Origin: Galaxea fascicularis
Taxonomy: Eukaryota; Cnidaria; Anthozoa; Scleractinia; Euphylliidae
DNA length: 64,000 nucleotides
Reading direction: 5' to 3'
NCBI GenBank assembly: GCA_948470475.1
Contig: OX419343.1
Coordinates: 18,383,204 to 18,447,203, forward strand
Part shown: piece after piece, positions 1-11,454 of the stretch
Position numbering within the stretch: position 1 is the stretch's first letter
Layout: every line of letters begins with the position of its first letter
Program-made: the position numbers and the translations under genes
The notes under the pieces: model-generated
What the model was told of the DNA's origin: nothing
The model's input: only the letters and a program-made list of their open reading frames with translations
The model's database searches: none

Positions 1-994
1 TTAAAACGTCTTGGGCCTTAGGAGTTATTTTGAAGGGCTCGCCGAAGAGACCAGGACTTGCACATTCTGAATTATGTAGTTAATGAAAATGGAGTCCAAA
101 TTACACGATAATGTGAAACTCACCCTTGATCGTAGAAACACACCAGTTAGTATTTTTCTTGGTTTTGTTTGATTGTTTTCTTCGAGTATTTTTTCTGTTA
201 TGTTCCCGAAGGGAAGTTCACGCAAGAGTGAAGTACACACACACAAGATGGCGGATGAACCAGAACTGATTGTATTGATGAAGCACATGTAAAGTTGTGA
301 AAAAATGTTTGCTGGCAAGAAATTTCACCGACACTGACGTCAGCCTGAACCATCTCGATGAACCATAAATTTTTTTTTCATAAAATATTAGCCTCTCAGA
401 GCGTGCGTTAGAATGTAGCTACGTTATAAATGTGTATAGAGCTGTGTAATTTGAAAAAACCCAGAAAGGGACGTGACGTCAGCAGTCATAATAAATTGTA
501 CCCACTGGTGAAAAGAAACGTAACAATTAGCAGTGATCCCCTTGAAATGACATTAAAGGGGGATTCAATTGTGAGGCGTTAGTAAAATTGCGATTATTCA
601 ATAGGCCAATTTCATTAGTTTTAAAACGCGAAAAAGGCTATATCGACTTACTTTGATATTTAGCTTGGTTGGAAAAATGACAAATACATATATAGTGAAC
701 CTTTTAATTTATCACAGAATCAGATGTTTCTCTTAAGTTTACTTATCAACCTAATTTTTTTTTGCAGTCAAAAGTTGAGCAATCACTCTTTGGTCTTTTC
801 ATTAGTAATTTATGGCATTCTACCGTACGTTCTGTAATGGAAAGTTATATATATTGACCTCGTCGAAAATAATTTATGTAGGCGCTAAAATAATTAATCA
901 GTCTATTGTCTTCATTTTGTTCTACGTCTTGTTTGTTTGTCCTTTGTTTTACTCAGGTTGTTTTCGTACTCGACAGTTTTAATTTGCATATTGT
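1..994. other. Intergenic DNA, no supported gene
   Basis: AT-rich sequence without a convincing coding exon. A short ATG-led stretch at 248-288, in good start context and ending at a GT-AAAG donor-like site, could be a first coding exon on the + strand. No downstream exon joins to it, so it is not called as a gene. Confidence 0.4.
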
Positions 995-1250
995 TATACA
1001 GCGGATTCAGGTTGAGCGTTTAATGGCGTCAGTTACTGCGTTCGTTATCACTGTTGATTGGGTTGCATTGCGAAGCAAATTGTCACACGTTGCTAGGCGG
1101 GGATGATAGCGTTCTGTCAGTTCTCTGACAGAACGCTATCATCCCCGCCTAGCAACGTCTGATAATTTGCCTCGCAATGCAACCCAATCAACAGTGATAA
1201 CGAACGCGGTAACTGACGCCATTAAACGCTCAACCTGAATCCGCTGTATA
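995..1250. mobile_element. Compact foldback (snap-back) element, family FB-1
   Basis: Near-perfect palindrome of 256 bp. The left arm from TACAGCGGATTCAGG is answered by the right arm ending CCTGAATCCGCTGTA. The centre is only a few bases (CTGTCAGTTCTCTGACAG), so the single strand would fold into a hairpin of about 120 bp. TATA lies at both outer edges and may be a target duplication. A longer, related copy carrying internal cargo lies at 48863-49935. No transposase is encoded. Confidence 0.85.
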
Positions 1251-1852
1251 TGGATGTATACTCGTTAACTTGCTAGTGCAGTTCCGTTCGCTCCTGATGT
1301 TCGTTAGTTTTCACCTTTCCACATTATCGTCACATTCTTGTAAGTATTTTCGCTGCTTTTTCGGTCTTCTTCTTCTGTGCACCTAGCCGTTTTTTTACAT
1401 CACCTTTATTTATCTCTGTTTGTAATATCTTATTTTTTCAGTTACCTTATTCGCTACTTATTGGTGTTAAACTAAAGTTTCTTTTGGTCTCAAGAAGTCA
1501 AGTGGATATGTTCGCCGGCGTCGGCGATACAGGCACTACTGGTAACTCAATAAACACTGGAATGAACACAGTCTATTCCTCAGTCAACCACGAGGGATTT
1601 GCTACAACAACAACAACAACAACCGCGGGCTCCGGGTAGCCAGGATGTAGTTTCCCTTAGAGAGGGCCTAGGTACAAGCGATGGGCCAAGAGATATGAGT
1701 TAATGACGTTTGCGACGACAATTTAGTTTACATTTTATTAACAAAAGATCTGATCTTTGAACAGCAATTTACTTGATAGCTGGCTTCTGGCTGGAAAGAG
1801 CAGTCAAAGATCTGCAAAATTGCCCCTTTAAGAATGTAAAATTGAAATTTAC

Positions 1853-2998
1853 GCCTCTCTCTAACCTCCTACGCAGACATTCTTTTGGCTCGTCACGCAA
1901 CCTTTCCTCCCCAATAACGAGCGGCCACTTTCAAACAAACCAATCAGTGTTCATCTATTGTGTTTTCAATGTCCAATCGTAACTCGTGTAAAAAAGATGT
2001 TGTCGTCCTTAATAACCGCTTTCAAATATTAACCCATTGCGTGTAGGTTTAGTCAAGATCACAATCAAGCAAGGCTTTTCAAATTAAACTCTTTTTAAAC
2101 GGAAATACTTAAGGAAACATTTTCCAATAGCTACCTATCAAGGAATGCAAAAAACATCTTGAAAGCAATGATTGCTAAAATTTCACGCATGTTCACCGCA
2201 ACCATTCGGATATCACATAACAACACTAACATGTACATGCAAATTTATAGTCCATGTCAACACAACTTCGCTTCTTATAAGACAATCACAAATTAATAAA
2301 GACAAAATCACAGACAAACAGTTTTCCAGCCAAACTGTTTATTGAATTCCACAATAATTTTGTTGTTCGGAGCTAAAAACTTTCGATTTTCTTGCGAGCG
2401 TGGACACAAACACGCTGACCCTACACATGCTTCACCCCTGTTCAAAGTGATCTCTTCATCGCAAATAAATGAGGGCGACTCTCCACACCAAAAAACAAAG
2501 GTTACACTGATTCAGTCAAACAAATCTCAAGAAGAAAATCGAAATTTAAGAACACCGATTTCAGGTCCGCGATTCGGCTTGAAAATTTGAGCAGACTTAA
2601 GGTTGTGTTTTGGAAATTCGTCGTTTTAAACCCTCCATGTCCTCCCCTAGTTTTTTTTTTTTTTTCCATAATCTCATGAGGTGCGCTTACTAAAGTCCTT
2701 TTCTCCTAGGCAGGCAAATCGTAGGCAGGTTAATCAAAACATCCGTCTTCTTTTCCACAAATTGGACTATGGCTTCTGTTTGAACATTTCACGCCTAAAT
2801 ACAAAATTTTTAAGACCTCCTCATTCACATGCGAAACGAACTTGGGGTCAAAGTCTCGGTTTCCAAAATTAAATAGCGGTAAACGGCCTATGATTGGTCC
2901 GTGAACGGAAGTGGCCGCTCGTTTCAGCAGACGTTCGTTGGGGAGGAACGTGACGAGCCAAAAAAATGTCTGCATAGGAGGCTAACCTCTCATAATTA
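1853..2998. mobile_element. Non-autonomous DNA transposon with imperfect terminal inverted repeats
   Basis: The stretch 1853-1945 (core GCAGACATTCTTTTGGCTCG) recurs in reverse complement at 2880-2998, with some indels. Both arms also share a CGAGCGGCCACTT block. The roughly 1-kb interior has only short, unsupported frames and a T-run near 2650. I could not define a target duplication. The family is probably widespread in this genome, but that is inference. Confidence 0.6.
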
Positions 2999-3080
2999 TT
3001 TTTCTCTTTTACAGGTCCCTTTTACATATCATTGGCCGTCTTCGCTCTCCTTGGAATGACAGTTTTATCGACCATTAATT

Positions 3081-3294
3081 GAGGGGGGAGGAACAGGGGA
3101 GTAAATCTCCCTTCTCCCTACTTTCTGAGCCAATTTCCCCCTCCTCCCTACTCATCCAGCTCTATCCAGTTCAATTCTCCCCACTCCCAACTTTTCTTTT
3201 TCTCCCTCCTCCCTACTTTTTCCCCCTGTTTCTCCCTCCTCCAAACTTTTTTTGGGCCATGTCTCCCTCCTCCCTATTCTGTTCCTCCCCCCTC
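3081..3294. mobile_element. Pyrimidine-rich MITE with short inverted ends
   Basis: The left end GAGGGGGGAGGAACAG is matched in reverse complement at 3279-3294. The interior is a run of degenerate CTCCCTCCTCCCTACTTTT units, giving a strong strand bias in base composition. Confidence 0.6.
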
Positions 3295-4081
3295 TTAATT
3301 GTATCATTGATATGATCTACTTGTCCGTCAAGAGGGCTAGCTCGCAAAAAAGGAAAGCTTACTACTGTCATGTGGGATGAATAAACTCAAACTGATTTAC
3401 ATAACTTCTTTGGTTTCCAGTGTATATTTGCAATTGTAAGCACCTTGTTCTAGCAGTAATAATATACATACAAAAATTTCTGCATTTTGATTGGCAGAGA
3501 GCATGTCAATTAATCCCAAACAGTGCAAAAATTGAAATTTTTTTGAGTGCAGAAACACGAAATTAGTGCAAAAGGTTGAAATTAATAATGATTAACAGGT
3601 ACCTCGAAAAACCGTAACAAAACAAACACAGAATCATCCGCAAAAGCATGGCGAGGACGCCGGTGATCATTTCTGAGAGTCGATTCTCCTTTGGAGTCGA
3701 ATCACAACACAAAAAAGTTGAACTGTTGAAACAAGCAAACCTGGACTTTTCACTGTTTGTTCTATTTCGAACTTCTAAAAGCGAAAAGCATTTTAAAAGA
3801 TTTTAACACTTGTTCTTTTTCCTTAGCGGATATTTTTTATCTGTATTCCGCAAACCTGTCAAGAACTCTGCGTTGTCACTTTTTGGACCAATAGGGTTCT
3901 TGTAGGCGGAGCGTGTTAACCCTGCAAGGCAAAATAAAAACAAACTATTTGCTGTTTGTCTGAAATTTTTGTACATAAAAAAATTTGTACGAGCCTACGG
4001 GCTCGTGCAATTTTGTTCGTCTTTGAAAAATTTACTCGTGCTTATTTGTTACAAATTGCACTCGAAATCATGTGATTTACC

Positions 4082-5213
4082 CAGACGACGATCGAATAGT
4101 ATCCCATGATGCAATTTGCTACGTACATGACGCGACATCGAAGTTATCATGGATTTCAGCGTGAAATAACGTGGTTTTCTCCGCGGTCTATTTCTTATTT
4201 GTATTGTAGTAAAAGGTATGAAAAGTGCATTACTTAATTCTTTGGCTCAATTATAATGATTTGTAAGTGTTCAAGAGGGCAGTCTTATTATAATATTCTC
4301 GTCTTTGATTGTATTATGTGACTATTCGCATCACAAAGCATTCATTGACCCGTAACAAGGTCATGAATATTCGCTTTTTTTTGCATAGTATGTTGATGTC
4401 TTCCATTTTGGAGCATCACGCCACAGAATATAGACATAATAGTGAGTTTTGGCCAAAAAGTACCGAAAAGTACCCACATTTTTATGACCTTTTGAACGAT
4501 CGAAGTTGACTGAAATTTCGTAACACAGTGTTGCGTGTGTGGATGTCTGTCTCAGTTCGTTTGGCGCTTTATTCCCACGCTGGGTCATCTTTTAGAGTCA
4601 AAATGATTATTTTCGAAGGTGTTTTGGTTATTATTCTTTCCGAAACTGCAAAATGCTCAGCAGTGATAACTAGCCTTAATAACGGAGTGTTTAAGTTCGT
4701 AAATTTCAATAGCTCAATGGAACCATCATCTTCAAAGAGATGTCATGTAGCAAGCGGCATAACACCGAACAAACCTGCTAAGAAGCGGACAAGAGATGTC
4801 AACAGAAAAATCAGAAAACCCCTTAGCTTCTATTCGGAAAATGTACCTCTTGAAAATGAAAGTGATGGCTTGGTCAGTCCAGAGATCAAGATGCGGTCTC
4901 GAGCGAATTCGCAACAACCGCAGGGATGAGAGCACTTCTTCGTTTGCCCATGCTTTCCACATAGCTCATATGTTCTTCACGACAGATCAACGAAACGCAA
5001 GTAAAACCCTTTACTGTAACGGCAAAATTCTCCTTGGAAACATAGTGAAAATAAACTAAATTGGTACTCTTGAAAGCAGAAGCCACGGAATTCAGACAAG
5101 TCCGAAAGCATGGTTTCTTCGCTAGAGCGTGGAGTAAATGATGACGTCACGCACGCAGTGATAATATAAGCCTAAACGAGGTGCATCATGGGATACTATT
5201 CGATCGTCGTCTG
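4082..5213. mobile_element. Mutator-like non-autonomous element with 9-bp target duplication
   Basis: The terminal inverted repeats are almost perfect over about 32 bp: CAGACGACGATCGAATAG at the left end and its reverse complement at 5182-5213. Both ends are flanked by TGATTTACC (4073-4081 and 5214-5222). A 9-bp duplication is the hallmark of Mutator-like transposons. The 1132-bp element has no recognisable transposase. Its interior carries an open + strand frame (4528-4929, 133 codons) whose C-terminal half, from the ATG at 4717, is rich in Lys, Arg and Ser and could be a captured exon. Confidence 0.8.
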
Positions 5214-6369
5214 TGATTTACCTATATTAATTAAAAGCAATTGAAATTTATCATGTCTCATAATCTTGACTCGTTAAGCCTTTGAACAGTCCAAGGCAGA
5301 TTCTGGAAAACTCCGTAAGGATCCGTCTAACCGGCCCTTTTCTTTGTGTAGTTTTAAAATCAAACTCGACTGAAGTATCTCCCACTTTACACTGATTCTC
5401 CAACCAACCTTTACCTCTCAATGAAGGCTCTGAACAGTGCAGTCTGTGCAACAGTGTTCACGTCTTCATCAGATCATTGGAATCGAACGGTGAAGTAGGT
5501 TATCTCATTTTTTAACAATAACTGTCAAAATTCTCCCTCGCTGATTGAAAACGTAACGCAAGGCATGGAAAATTAATCAATTTGTCGGCTGCACGAAGAA
5601 CTTGTTTGCACTTTCGCAATGAACATTTAAGTCCAAAGTACTTCCAAATCTGCGTTGGCATATTCGGTAAGATATTTCCGACAAGAAACTGCTTTCACAT
5701 GTCCATGAAATGGAAGAAAAAGTTTACAAGAGATTGACTCTCCGAAAATCGCAGCTGGCCGGCAGCTGTCGCGAAGAGCAGCAACACCGTGCCAACTAAC
5801 ACGGGTTTTTTTTTTTTTTTTTTTACATCTCTTGCTTTGGAAACTCAAACATTATGTTTCCCTTCGATTCTATTCTTGTTTTCTGTAAACATTCGCCATG
5901 TTTTCTATGTTTTAGGCTAATTGCAGTGAAATTGTTCATCTGTTGTTCGATGTGTACGGCCCACAAAAGTTTTTCAAACATTTGGAGTCAGTCAAAATTT
6001 GTCGTTTACAATTTTTTGTAGCAAATTGATGTCAAGAATAAATCCATTCACAACTTTGCAAGTTTTTTGGCTTTTGCTTGCGCTTTTTTCACGCACTTTT
6101 TTCAACGATTTCGTTCGTATTTTATTCATTTTATTGTAAATTAATCATTTTAAAGGTTTTGTTATTGTAAAAAAACAAATTGACGGAAATCACTCGCCTG
6201 CGGCTCGTTTGAAACTAACGTCAATTTGTTAAATCGCTTCCCAAAAGGTATATTGAGACACAAAGGGTGTTCGACGAGGCCGTAGGCCGAGTTGGGTTAA
6301 ACTTGGTATAAAATTGCCAAACGTATAAAGTTTAAAAACTTTTAGTCTCAAAGAATTGGAAGAGTTACA
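5214..6369. other. Intergenic DNA, no supported gene
   Basis: I see no coding exon with support from motif or splice structure. The stretch has a poly-T run at 5807-5824 and short AT-rich tracts. Confidence 0.4.
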
Positions 6370-6374
6370 TAGTT

Positions 6375-6613
6375 CAGGGCTTGAAATACCTATTGGGCAG
6401 GCGCCGGACACATTGTCCGGTCAAACGTGATTTTTCTTGGACATAGGCATTTTTGGCCGGACAAATTTAATATATCTTAACTAGTTGCAATAGAGGCTCC
6501 ATTTTGAAAGCCCAAATGACCGGACAACATGTCCGGTCATCCAAGGATTTGCTCGGACAACGCTCGATTCTGAGCGGACATTGTCCGTTGACCGGCCCTT
6601 ATTTCAAGCCCTG
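6375..6613. mobile_element. Palindromic MITE with 5-bp TAGTT duplication
   Basis: The ends CAGGGCTTGAAATA (6375) and TATTTCAAGCCCTG (to 6613) are inverted copies. The direct repeat TAGTT flanks them at 6370-6374 and 6614-6618. The interior repeats the motif CCGGACA/TGTCCGG several times in both orientations, so it is strongly self-complementary. Confidence 0.75.
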
Positions 6614-6922
6614 TAGTTGCCTTTGAACTAAGAAAATTATTATTACTTCTCTAGATTTTAAAATCGTAAAAATCGTACGTCTGACGTTGCTTGTGTAAGT
6701 GATGTAGTCGTTAGCAAGTCGTTCGCTCCGTCGTTCAAGTGAACGTAAAATCCTAAAAGGTTTGAACCCAGGAGTCATATCATAATTAAGTGGAGTACGA
6801 TCGTCCGGGTGAGTGTAGTCCTGAGAAGGACTGTTTGTGGTGACATTGACTGACCTTTCGACAACCTGAGCGGAAGTCATCATCAGAGTCAAGTGATTTG
6901 TGTAACGTCAGTAGATGGTATA

Positions 6923-7055
6923 TGTAGTGTTTTGGCACACACAATCAACACTAAGCTCACTACGTTACACTAAGTAGGCCATCATGGCTTCCACGTCTCT
7001 ACGCCTCCTCCTTATGCCCGGATGTACTCGTCCCAGTTCCCAGCAGTACACTACA
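6923..7055 (-). repeat. 3' LTR of the gypsy element (133 bp)
   Basis: Lies at the low-coordinate end because the element reads on the minus strand. It differs from the other LTR only by lacking a CAGT insertion. The polypurine tract adjoins it at 7056-7070. Confidence 0.93.
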
Positions 7056-7281
7056 ATCCTTCCCTTTCTCCGGCAATAAACTCTTACATGACAACTTTTT
7101 TTTATATATATATAACATGAACAAAAGAAGCGATCTTACTCAGCCAATGTCTCGCAAGTTCAACGTCTAAAAACTATGAAGATAAAAGCAATGTCTTCAC
7201 TGTTCTCTTAAAGTTTCAATATCAACTAAAGTCATGATGCTGGCTATCGAAGTTGCCAATCCAAAGCAGTTCCCTGAAAGT

Positions 7282-10200
7282 TCAATACAATATATAGTCA
7301 GCCAGTGCTCTAGGGGCTCGTGTAACTCTTCCGGAACGACGTGGCGTATTTTCAGGCGTCACTTCCGGAGGCGCATGTTCCTGAATCGGGCGGTCCACAT
7401 GTTCCGGTGGTGCAGCTTCATCAGGGGGTCTTGGTTCTACTTCTGCACTGCCATTAATGTCAGGAATTACCAGTGGCTTAACATGTTGTAGGTTCCTTTT
7501 GTACTCCACTCCCTGAGGGGACTGCAAGACAACCTGGTCACCATGACGACCTGTAACTTTGTAAGGCTCGCTTTCATAAGACGGGGATAGCTTGTTTTCC
7601 TTCTTTCTCTCTAGCAATACTTCATCCCCTACATTGACATCTCTGTCTTTAGCATGATTTCTTCTATCGGCATAATCTTTGGCCAGCTGTTTCCTCTCTG
7701 CGTCTCGGTCTCTGACTTGTTGGTACACCACGGCGCTCTGTTTTCCATCACCTTCCTGGAGCTCTGGTAACTTGGTTGTCAACTTCCTCTTGAAAAACAA
7801 TTCTGCAGGGCTTACTCCAGTGGTAGTGTGATTAGTAGATCGGTAGGCCAGTAAGAACTTGTTAAGCTCAGAACGCCAATTTTTCCCTTCAGCTTGGAAA
7901 ACTCGCATGGCCTTCAAAAGAGATCTATTTTCTCTCTCTACTTCACCATTAGCTCTTGGCCACAAAGGCGTAGTGTGGTGATGAACAATGCCCATTTCCT
8001 CTAGGTACTTCTCCATCTCATCAGACACAAGGTTGGGGCCATTGTCAGTTCTCAGACCAACTGGTGTCCCGTACCGAGCAAAATGGTTGTCTAGACACTT
8101 AATAATTGTGGCACTTGTTGTAGAACGAATAACATCAACTTCCATCCATCTAGAGAAATAATCCACCACCACTAATAGATATTCTCCTCCAGGCATTGGT
8201 CCAAGCAGATCCAGGGCTACTTCCTGCCACGCTGTGTCGGGTAGTCTTGTGGGTTTGACTGGTGGGGGCGGAACATGTTTGGTAACCATCTGACACCCAA
8301 AACATTCTCTACATCTCCTTTCTGCCTGCTGGTCGATACCGGGCCACCAAACCTTAGACCTCAAACGCTCTTTAGTTTTGACAATTCCCTGATGGCCTTC
8401 ATGAGCCAGATCAAGGACTCTCTTCCGCAGGTTTCCTGGAATGACAATTCTAGTTCCACGTAGCACGACCTGGCCAACAGAGGTCAACTCATTTCGCACC
8501 ATCACAAAGGCTTTAGGTGCCTCACTCCAGTCATCCTTCTGCAGACACTCACGAACAACCTTCAATTCCTTGTCTTGCGAGGAGGCTTCTTCTATTTCCT
8601 CGATCCTTAAGGCCACAGGTACTGCTTGAAGTGTTACTTCGCGAATGTACTCCTCATCGTGAACATACCCTTGCGATGCTGGTATCTTCGTCAGCCGAGA
8701 CAGTGCATCAGCAGTGTTTTCTCTAGAGGGAACATAACACACTTTGTACTTGTAGGGTTGCATCCGCAACACCCATCGTTCAATGCGAGCCGATGGCTTG
8801 GATCTTGGACCGTAGATGGTTTTGAGTGCCTGGTGGTCAGTCACTAAATCAAATTCAGGTAAGCCATTTAAGTACAAATTGAACCTTTCACAAGCCCAAA
8901 CAAGTGCTAAAGCTTCTTTTTCTGTTTGACTGTACCGACGCTCAGTGTCACTGAGACTTCTACTGGCATAACACACAGCACGGCTCTGTTCCCCTACTTC
9001 CTGCACCAGGACCGCACCGAGTCCTACTGGGCTGGCATCTGCTATGACCTTGGTGTGTGCAGTCTTGTCAAAGTAGGCTAGCATGGTCGCTCCTACCAGT
9101 TCCTCCTTCAGCTTCTGAAATGCTTTTTCTTGTGTCTCTTTCCACTCAAATGTGGCCCCATTTCTAGTCAGTGCCCTCAGGGGTTCAGCGATAGTTGCAA
9201 AATCTTGAATAAACCTGGAGCTGAAACCAACCAGGCCCAGAAAGCTTCTCACCTCTGTCGCTGATGTTGGACGACTTGCCTCTTTCACTGCCCGCACTTT
9301 CTCCTCGGTAGGCCCAATGCCGTGCTGGGAAAGGATAATTCCCATAAAAACCACTTTATTCATTCTGAACGTGCACTTATCGCATCTCAAGGTCAGATTC
9401 TTCTCTTGTAACTTGGCTAACAGCTTGTGTAAATTCTCGTCATGTTCTGAGGTGTTTTTCCCATGTACAATCAAATCGTCCGCAATGTTAACAACTCCTT
9501 CTACGCCTGCAATTGCTTGACGGATAACGTGCTGGTATTTCTCAGGTGCCGCATTCACCCCAAAACTCAACCTCTTGTACCTGAACAGGCCCTCATGGGT
9601 AATGAAGGTAGTTATGTCCCTCGAATCCTCATGCAACTCTATTTGATGGAAACCCCAGCGAAGATCTAGTTTAGAAAACACCGTGCTGCCATTTAACTCT
9701 TCAAGCACTTCGTCAACTGTGGGGATGGGCAGCCTTTCACGGACAATAGCCTCATTAGCACAGCGCATGTCCACACAAAGTCTTATCTCACCAGAGGGCT
9801 TTGGTGCCACAACAACAGGACTTGCCCACGTGGTAGGGCCTTCGACTCGTTCTATGATGTCCTCCCTTAGGAGTTCTTCTATCTTGGCAGTTACTTTGTC
9901 ACGAAGTGCAAATGGGACTCGCCTCAACTTTTGTGCTACAGGAGGTACATTTGGGTCTACATGCAACTTCAACTTGAAATCTTTTAACTTTCCAACTCCC
10001 TCAAACACTTTAGGATACTTTGCTTTGAGTTCACCCACAATGTCATCTTGGAGAGCATTACAATCTGTAACAGGGCTTGTATTTGGTCCAACATGAAGGA
10101 CTCCTAGTGCTCTTGCTGTTGCATTTCCCAGAATGCACCGCCCATGCTTAACAAGGATAAAATTCGTGGACACTGTAGAATGTCCCGCAGAAACATCAGC

Positions 10201-11295
10201 CTCAAATTGACCGATCACGTCAACCTTATTCCCCCCATAAGCAAACAGTTTCTTTGAACAATGTTCCACCTTCCCCTTAAAACCTGACCCTCTCAACTTT
10301 TGAAAATCTTCTTCACCAATTAAATTGCTCACCGACCCCGAATCAATCAATACTTCTTTAACAATGCCATTAATACTCACATCCATAGTTGGCTCACTTG
10401 AAATTGACACCATGCATACCTCCTCCGTCGTTTCTTCTGTCACAGCAAATGAAAAGGCTGGGTTGCTCTCATCACACCTAACAAAACTCTCTTCCTCCAA
10501 ACCAACTCCCACATGATTCGTCTGCCTGCCAACACTTCTTCTATTGTCACCGGCTCTCGGTAAGGGAGGATTACTTCCTCTGCAACAAACCGCGAAATGA
10601 CCATATCTCGAACACTTGGCGCATTTCCTACCTTTTGCCGGGCAACACAGATCACGGGAAAAATGTCCTTTCTTTCCACAACTGTAACACAAATTCTCAA
10701 CTTGGTCTCCTGTCCTGTCTTCCTTCTTGCCCACGGCGTTGATGCTCGCTCCACTGATCATAAATTGCATTTGCTGACGAGCTGCTTCCGATGCTCTCGC
10801 TTTCTCCAAGACCTCAGCCAAAGTGATATTTCTAGTTTCCAGCAATTTTCTTTTCAGCTCCATATCGGTTAACTTTTCGATCAACTGGTCCCTCAAATTA
10901 TCGTCTAACGAAGTACCGAAATTGCAATGTCTCGCCTGCTGGCGAAGACGCACCAGAAATTTATCCACTGCTTCTCCCTCGTTTGGCGCCAGTTGTCGAA
11001 ATACATGTCGGTCGAACGGTACATTTTCTTCAGCACGGAAATGATGATCTAGTTTCCTAATACACACAGCATACGGATCTTGGTCGGCTCCCGGATTGGG
11101 GTCTGCGATATCTTCAAAAATATCCTGGACTTCCATGCCTGCAAAGTGCAGAAGCTGTGAAGTTTTCTTTCGCGTGTTTTCCAAACCCTTCCCTTCAGCA
11201 TAATATTCGAATGCCCTTTTCCACTTTCGCCATTTCTGGGCAACTTGAGATGATGATCCCGTTAGATCAAGCGGCGGTAAAGCTCTCTCTGACAT
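7282..11295 (-). CDS. Gag-Pol polyprotein of mag-like gypsy retrotransposon
   Basis: Single 1337-aa frame. The start is taken at the ATG at 11295 (MSERAL); the longer frame beginning at 11355 would start inside the LTR. Domains in order: gag, about residues 1-200; two zinc knuckles at 203-238, the second a regular CX2CX4HX4C and the first with its last Cys displaced by one; aspartic protease with DSG at 318-320; reverse transcriptase, about 495-660, with IADD at 604-607 in place of the usual YxDD; RNase H from about 752; integrase with an HHCC zinc finger (H965, H968, C998, C1001) and a DDE triad at D1029, D1084 and E1120 with the classic 35-residue D-E spacing. No chromodomain is seen. There are no stops or frameshifts, and gag and pol share one frame without a shift site. 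Confidence 0.95.
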   Translation of the reverse strand: MSERALPPLDLTGSSSQVAQKWRKWKRAFEYYAEGKGLENTRKKTSQLLHFAGMEVQDIFEDIADPNPGADQDPYAVCIRKLDHHFRAEENVPFDRHVFRQLAPNEGEAVDKFLVRLRQQARHCNFGTSLDDNLRDQLIEKLTDMELKRKLLETRNITLAEVLEKARASEAARQQMQFMISGASINAVGKKEDRTGDQVENLCYSCGKKGHFSRDLCCPAKGRKCAKCSRYGHFAVCCRGSNPPLPRAGDNRRSVGRQTNHVGVGLEEESFVRCDESNPAFSFAVTEETTEEVCMVSISSEPTMDVSINGIVKEVLIDSGSVSNLIGEEDFQKLRGSGFKGKVEHCSKKLFAYGGNKVDVIGQFEADVSAGHSTVSTNFILVKHGRCILGNATARALGVLHVGPNTSPVTDCNALQDDIVGELKAKYPKVFEGVGKLKDFKLKLHVDPNVPPVAQKLRRVPFALRDKVTAKIEELLREDIIERVEGPTTWASPVVVAPKPSGEIRLCVDMRCANEAIVRERLPIPTVDEVLEELNGSTVFSKLDLRWGFHQIELHEDSRDITTFITHEGLFRYKRLSFGVNAAPEKYQHVIRQAIAGVEGVVNIADDLIVHGKNTSEHDENLHKLLAKLQEKNLTLRCDKCTFRMNKVVFMGIILSQHGIGPTEEKVRAVKEASRPTSATEVRSFLGLVGFSSRFIQDFATIAEPLRALTRNGATFEWKETQEKAFQKLKEELVGATMLAYFDKTAHTKVIADASPVGLGAVLVQEVGEQSRAVCYASRSLSDTERRYSQTEKEALALVWACERFNLYLNGLPEFDLVTDHQALKTIYGPRSKPSARIERWVLRMQPYKYKVCYVPSRENTADALSRLTKIPASQGYVHDEEYIREVTLQAVPVALRIEEIEEASSQDKELKVVRECLQKDDWSEAPKAFVMVRNELTSVGQVVLRGTRIVIPGNLRKRVLDLAHEGHQGIVKTKERLRSKVWWPGIDQQAERRCRECFGCQMVTKHVPPPPVKPTRLPDTAWQEVALDLLGPMPGGEYLLVVVDYFSRWMEVDVIRSTTSATIIKCLDNHFARYGTPVGLRTDNGPNLVSDEMEKYLEEMGIVHHHTTPLWPRANGEVERENRSLLKAMRVFQAEGKNWRSELNKFLLAYRSTNHTTTGVSPAELFFKRKLTTKLPELQEGDGKQSAVVYQQVRDRDAERKQLAKDYADRRNHAKDRDVNVGDEVLLERKKENKLSPSYESEPYKVTGRHGDQVVLQSPQGVEYKRNLQHVKPLVIPDINGSAEVEPRPPDEAAPPEHVDRPIQEHAPPEVTPENTPRRSGRVTRAPRALADYILY

Positions 11296-11317
11296 TTTAT
11301 CCGGTCCTCGTCGCCAA

Positions 11318-11454
11318 TGTAGTGTTTTGGCACACACAATCAACACTAAGCTCACTACGTTACACTAAGTAGGCCATCATGGCTTCCACGTCTCTACGCC
11401 TCCTCCTTATGCCCGGATCAGTGTACTCGTCCCAGTTCCCAGCAGTACACTACA
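11318..11454 (-). repeat. 5' LTR of the gypsy element (137 bp)
   Basis: Very short for a gypsy LTR, as is common in the mag lineage. The gag-pol ATG lies only about 22 bp inside it, so almost no leader separates the primer-binding site from the coding frame. Confidence 0.93.

Larger units (their letters stand above)
6923..11454 (-). mobile_element. Complete gypsy (Ty3-type, mag-like) LTR retrotransposon
   Basis: A 4532-bp element on the minus strand. The LTRs (6923-7055 and 11318-11454) begin TGTAGTG and end CACTACA, are identical apart from one 4-bp indel, and are flanked by the 5-bp duplication GTATA (6918-6922, 11455-11459). Just inside the 5' LTR is a tRNA primer-binding-like site (minus-strand TGGCGACGAGGACC). 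Just inside the 3' LTR is a polypurine tract (AGAAAGGGAAGGAT). One uninterrupted gag-pol frame fills the interior. The absence of substitutions between the LTRs indicates very recent insertion, possibly of an active copy. Confidence 0.95.

Noticed and set aside
248..288. First coding exon starting ATGGCGGATGAACC
   Set aside because: The start context and donor are good, but no downstream exon could be joined and the peptide is only 13 residues.
7234..11372. Several + strand frames of 60-140 codons
   Set aside because: All are antisense shadows of the gypsy gag-pol frame.
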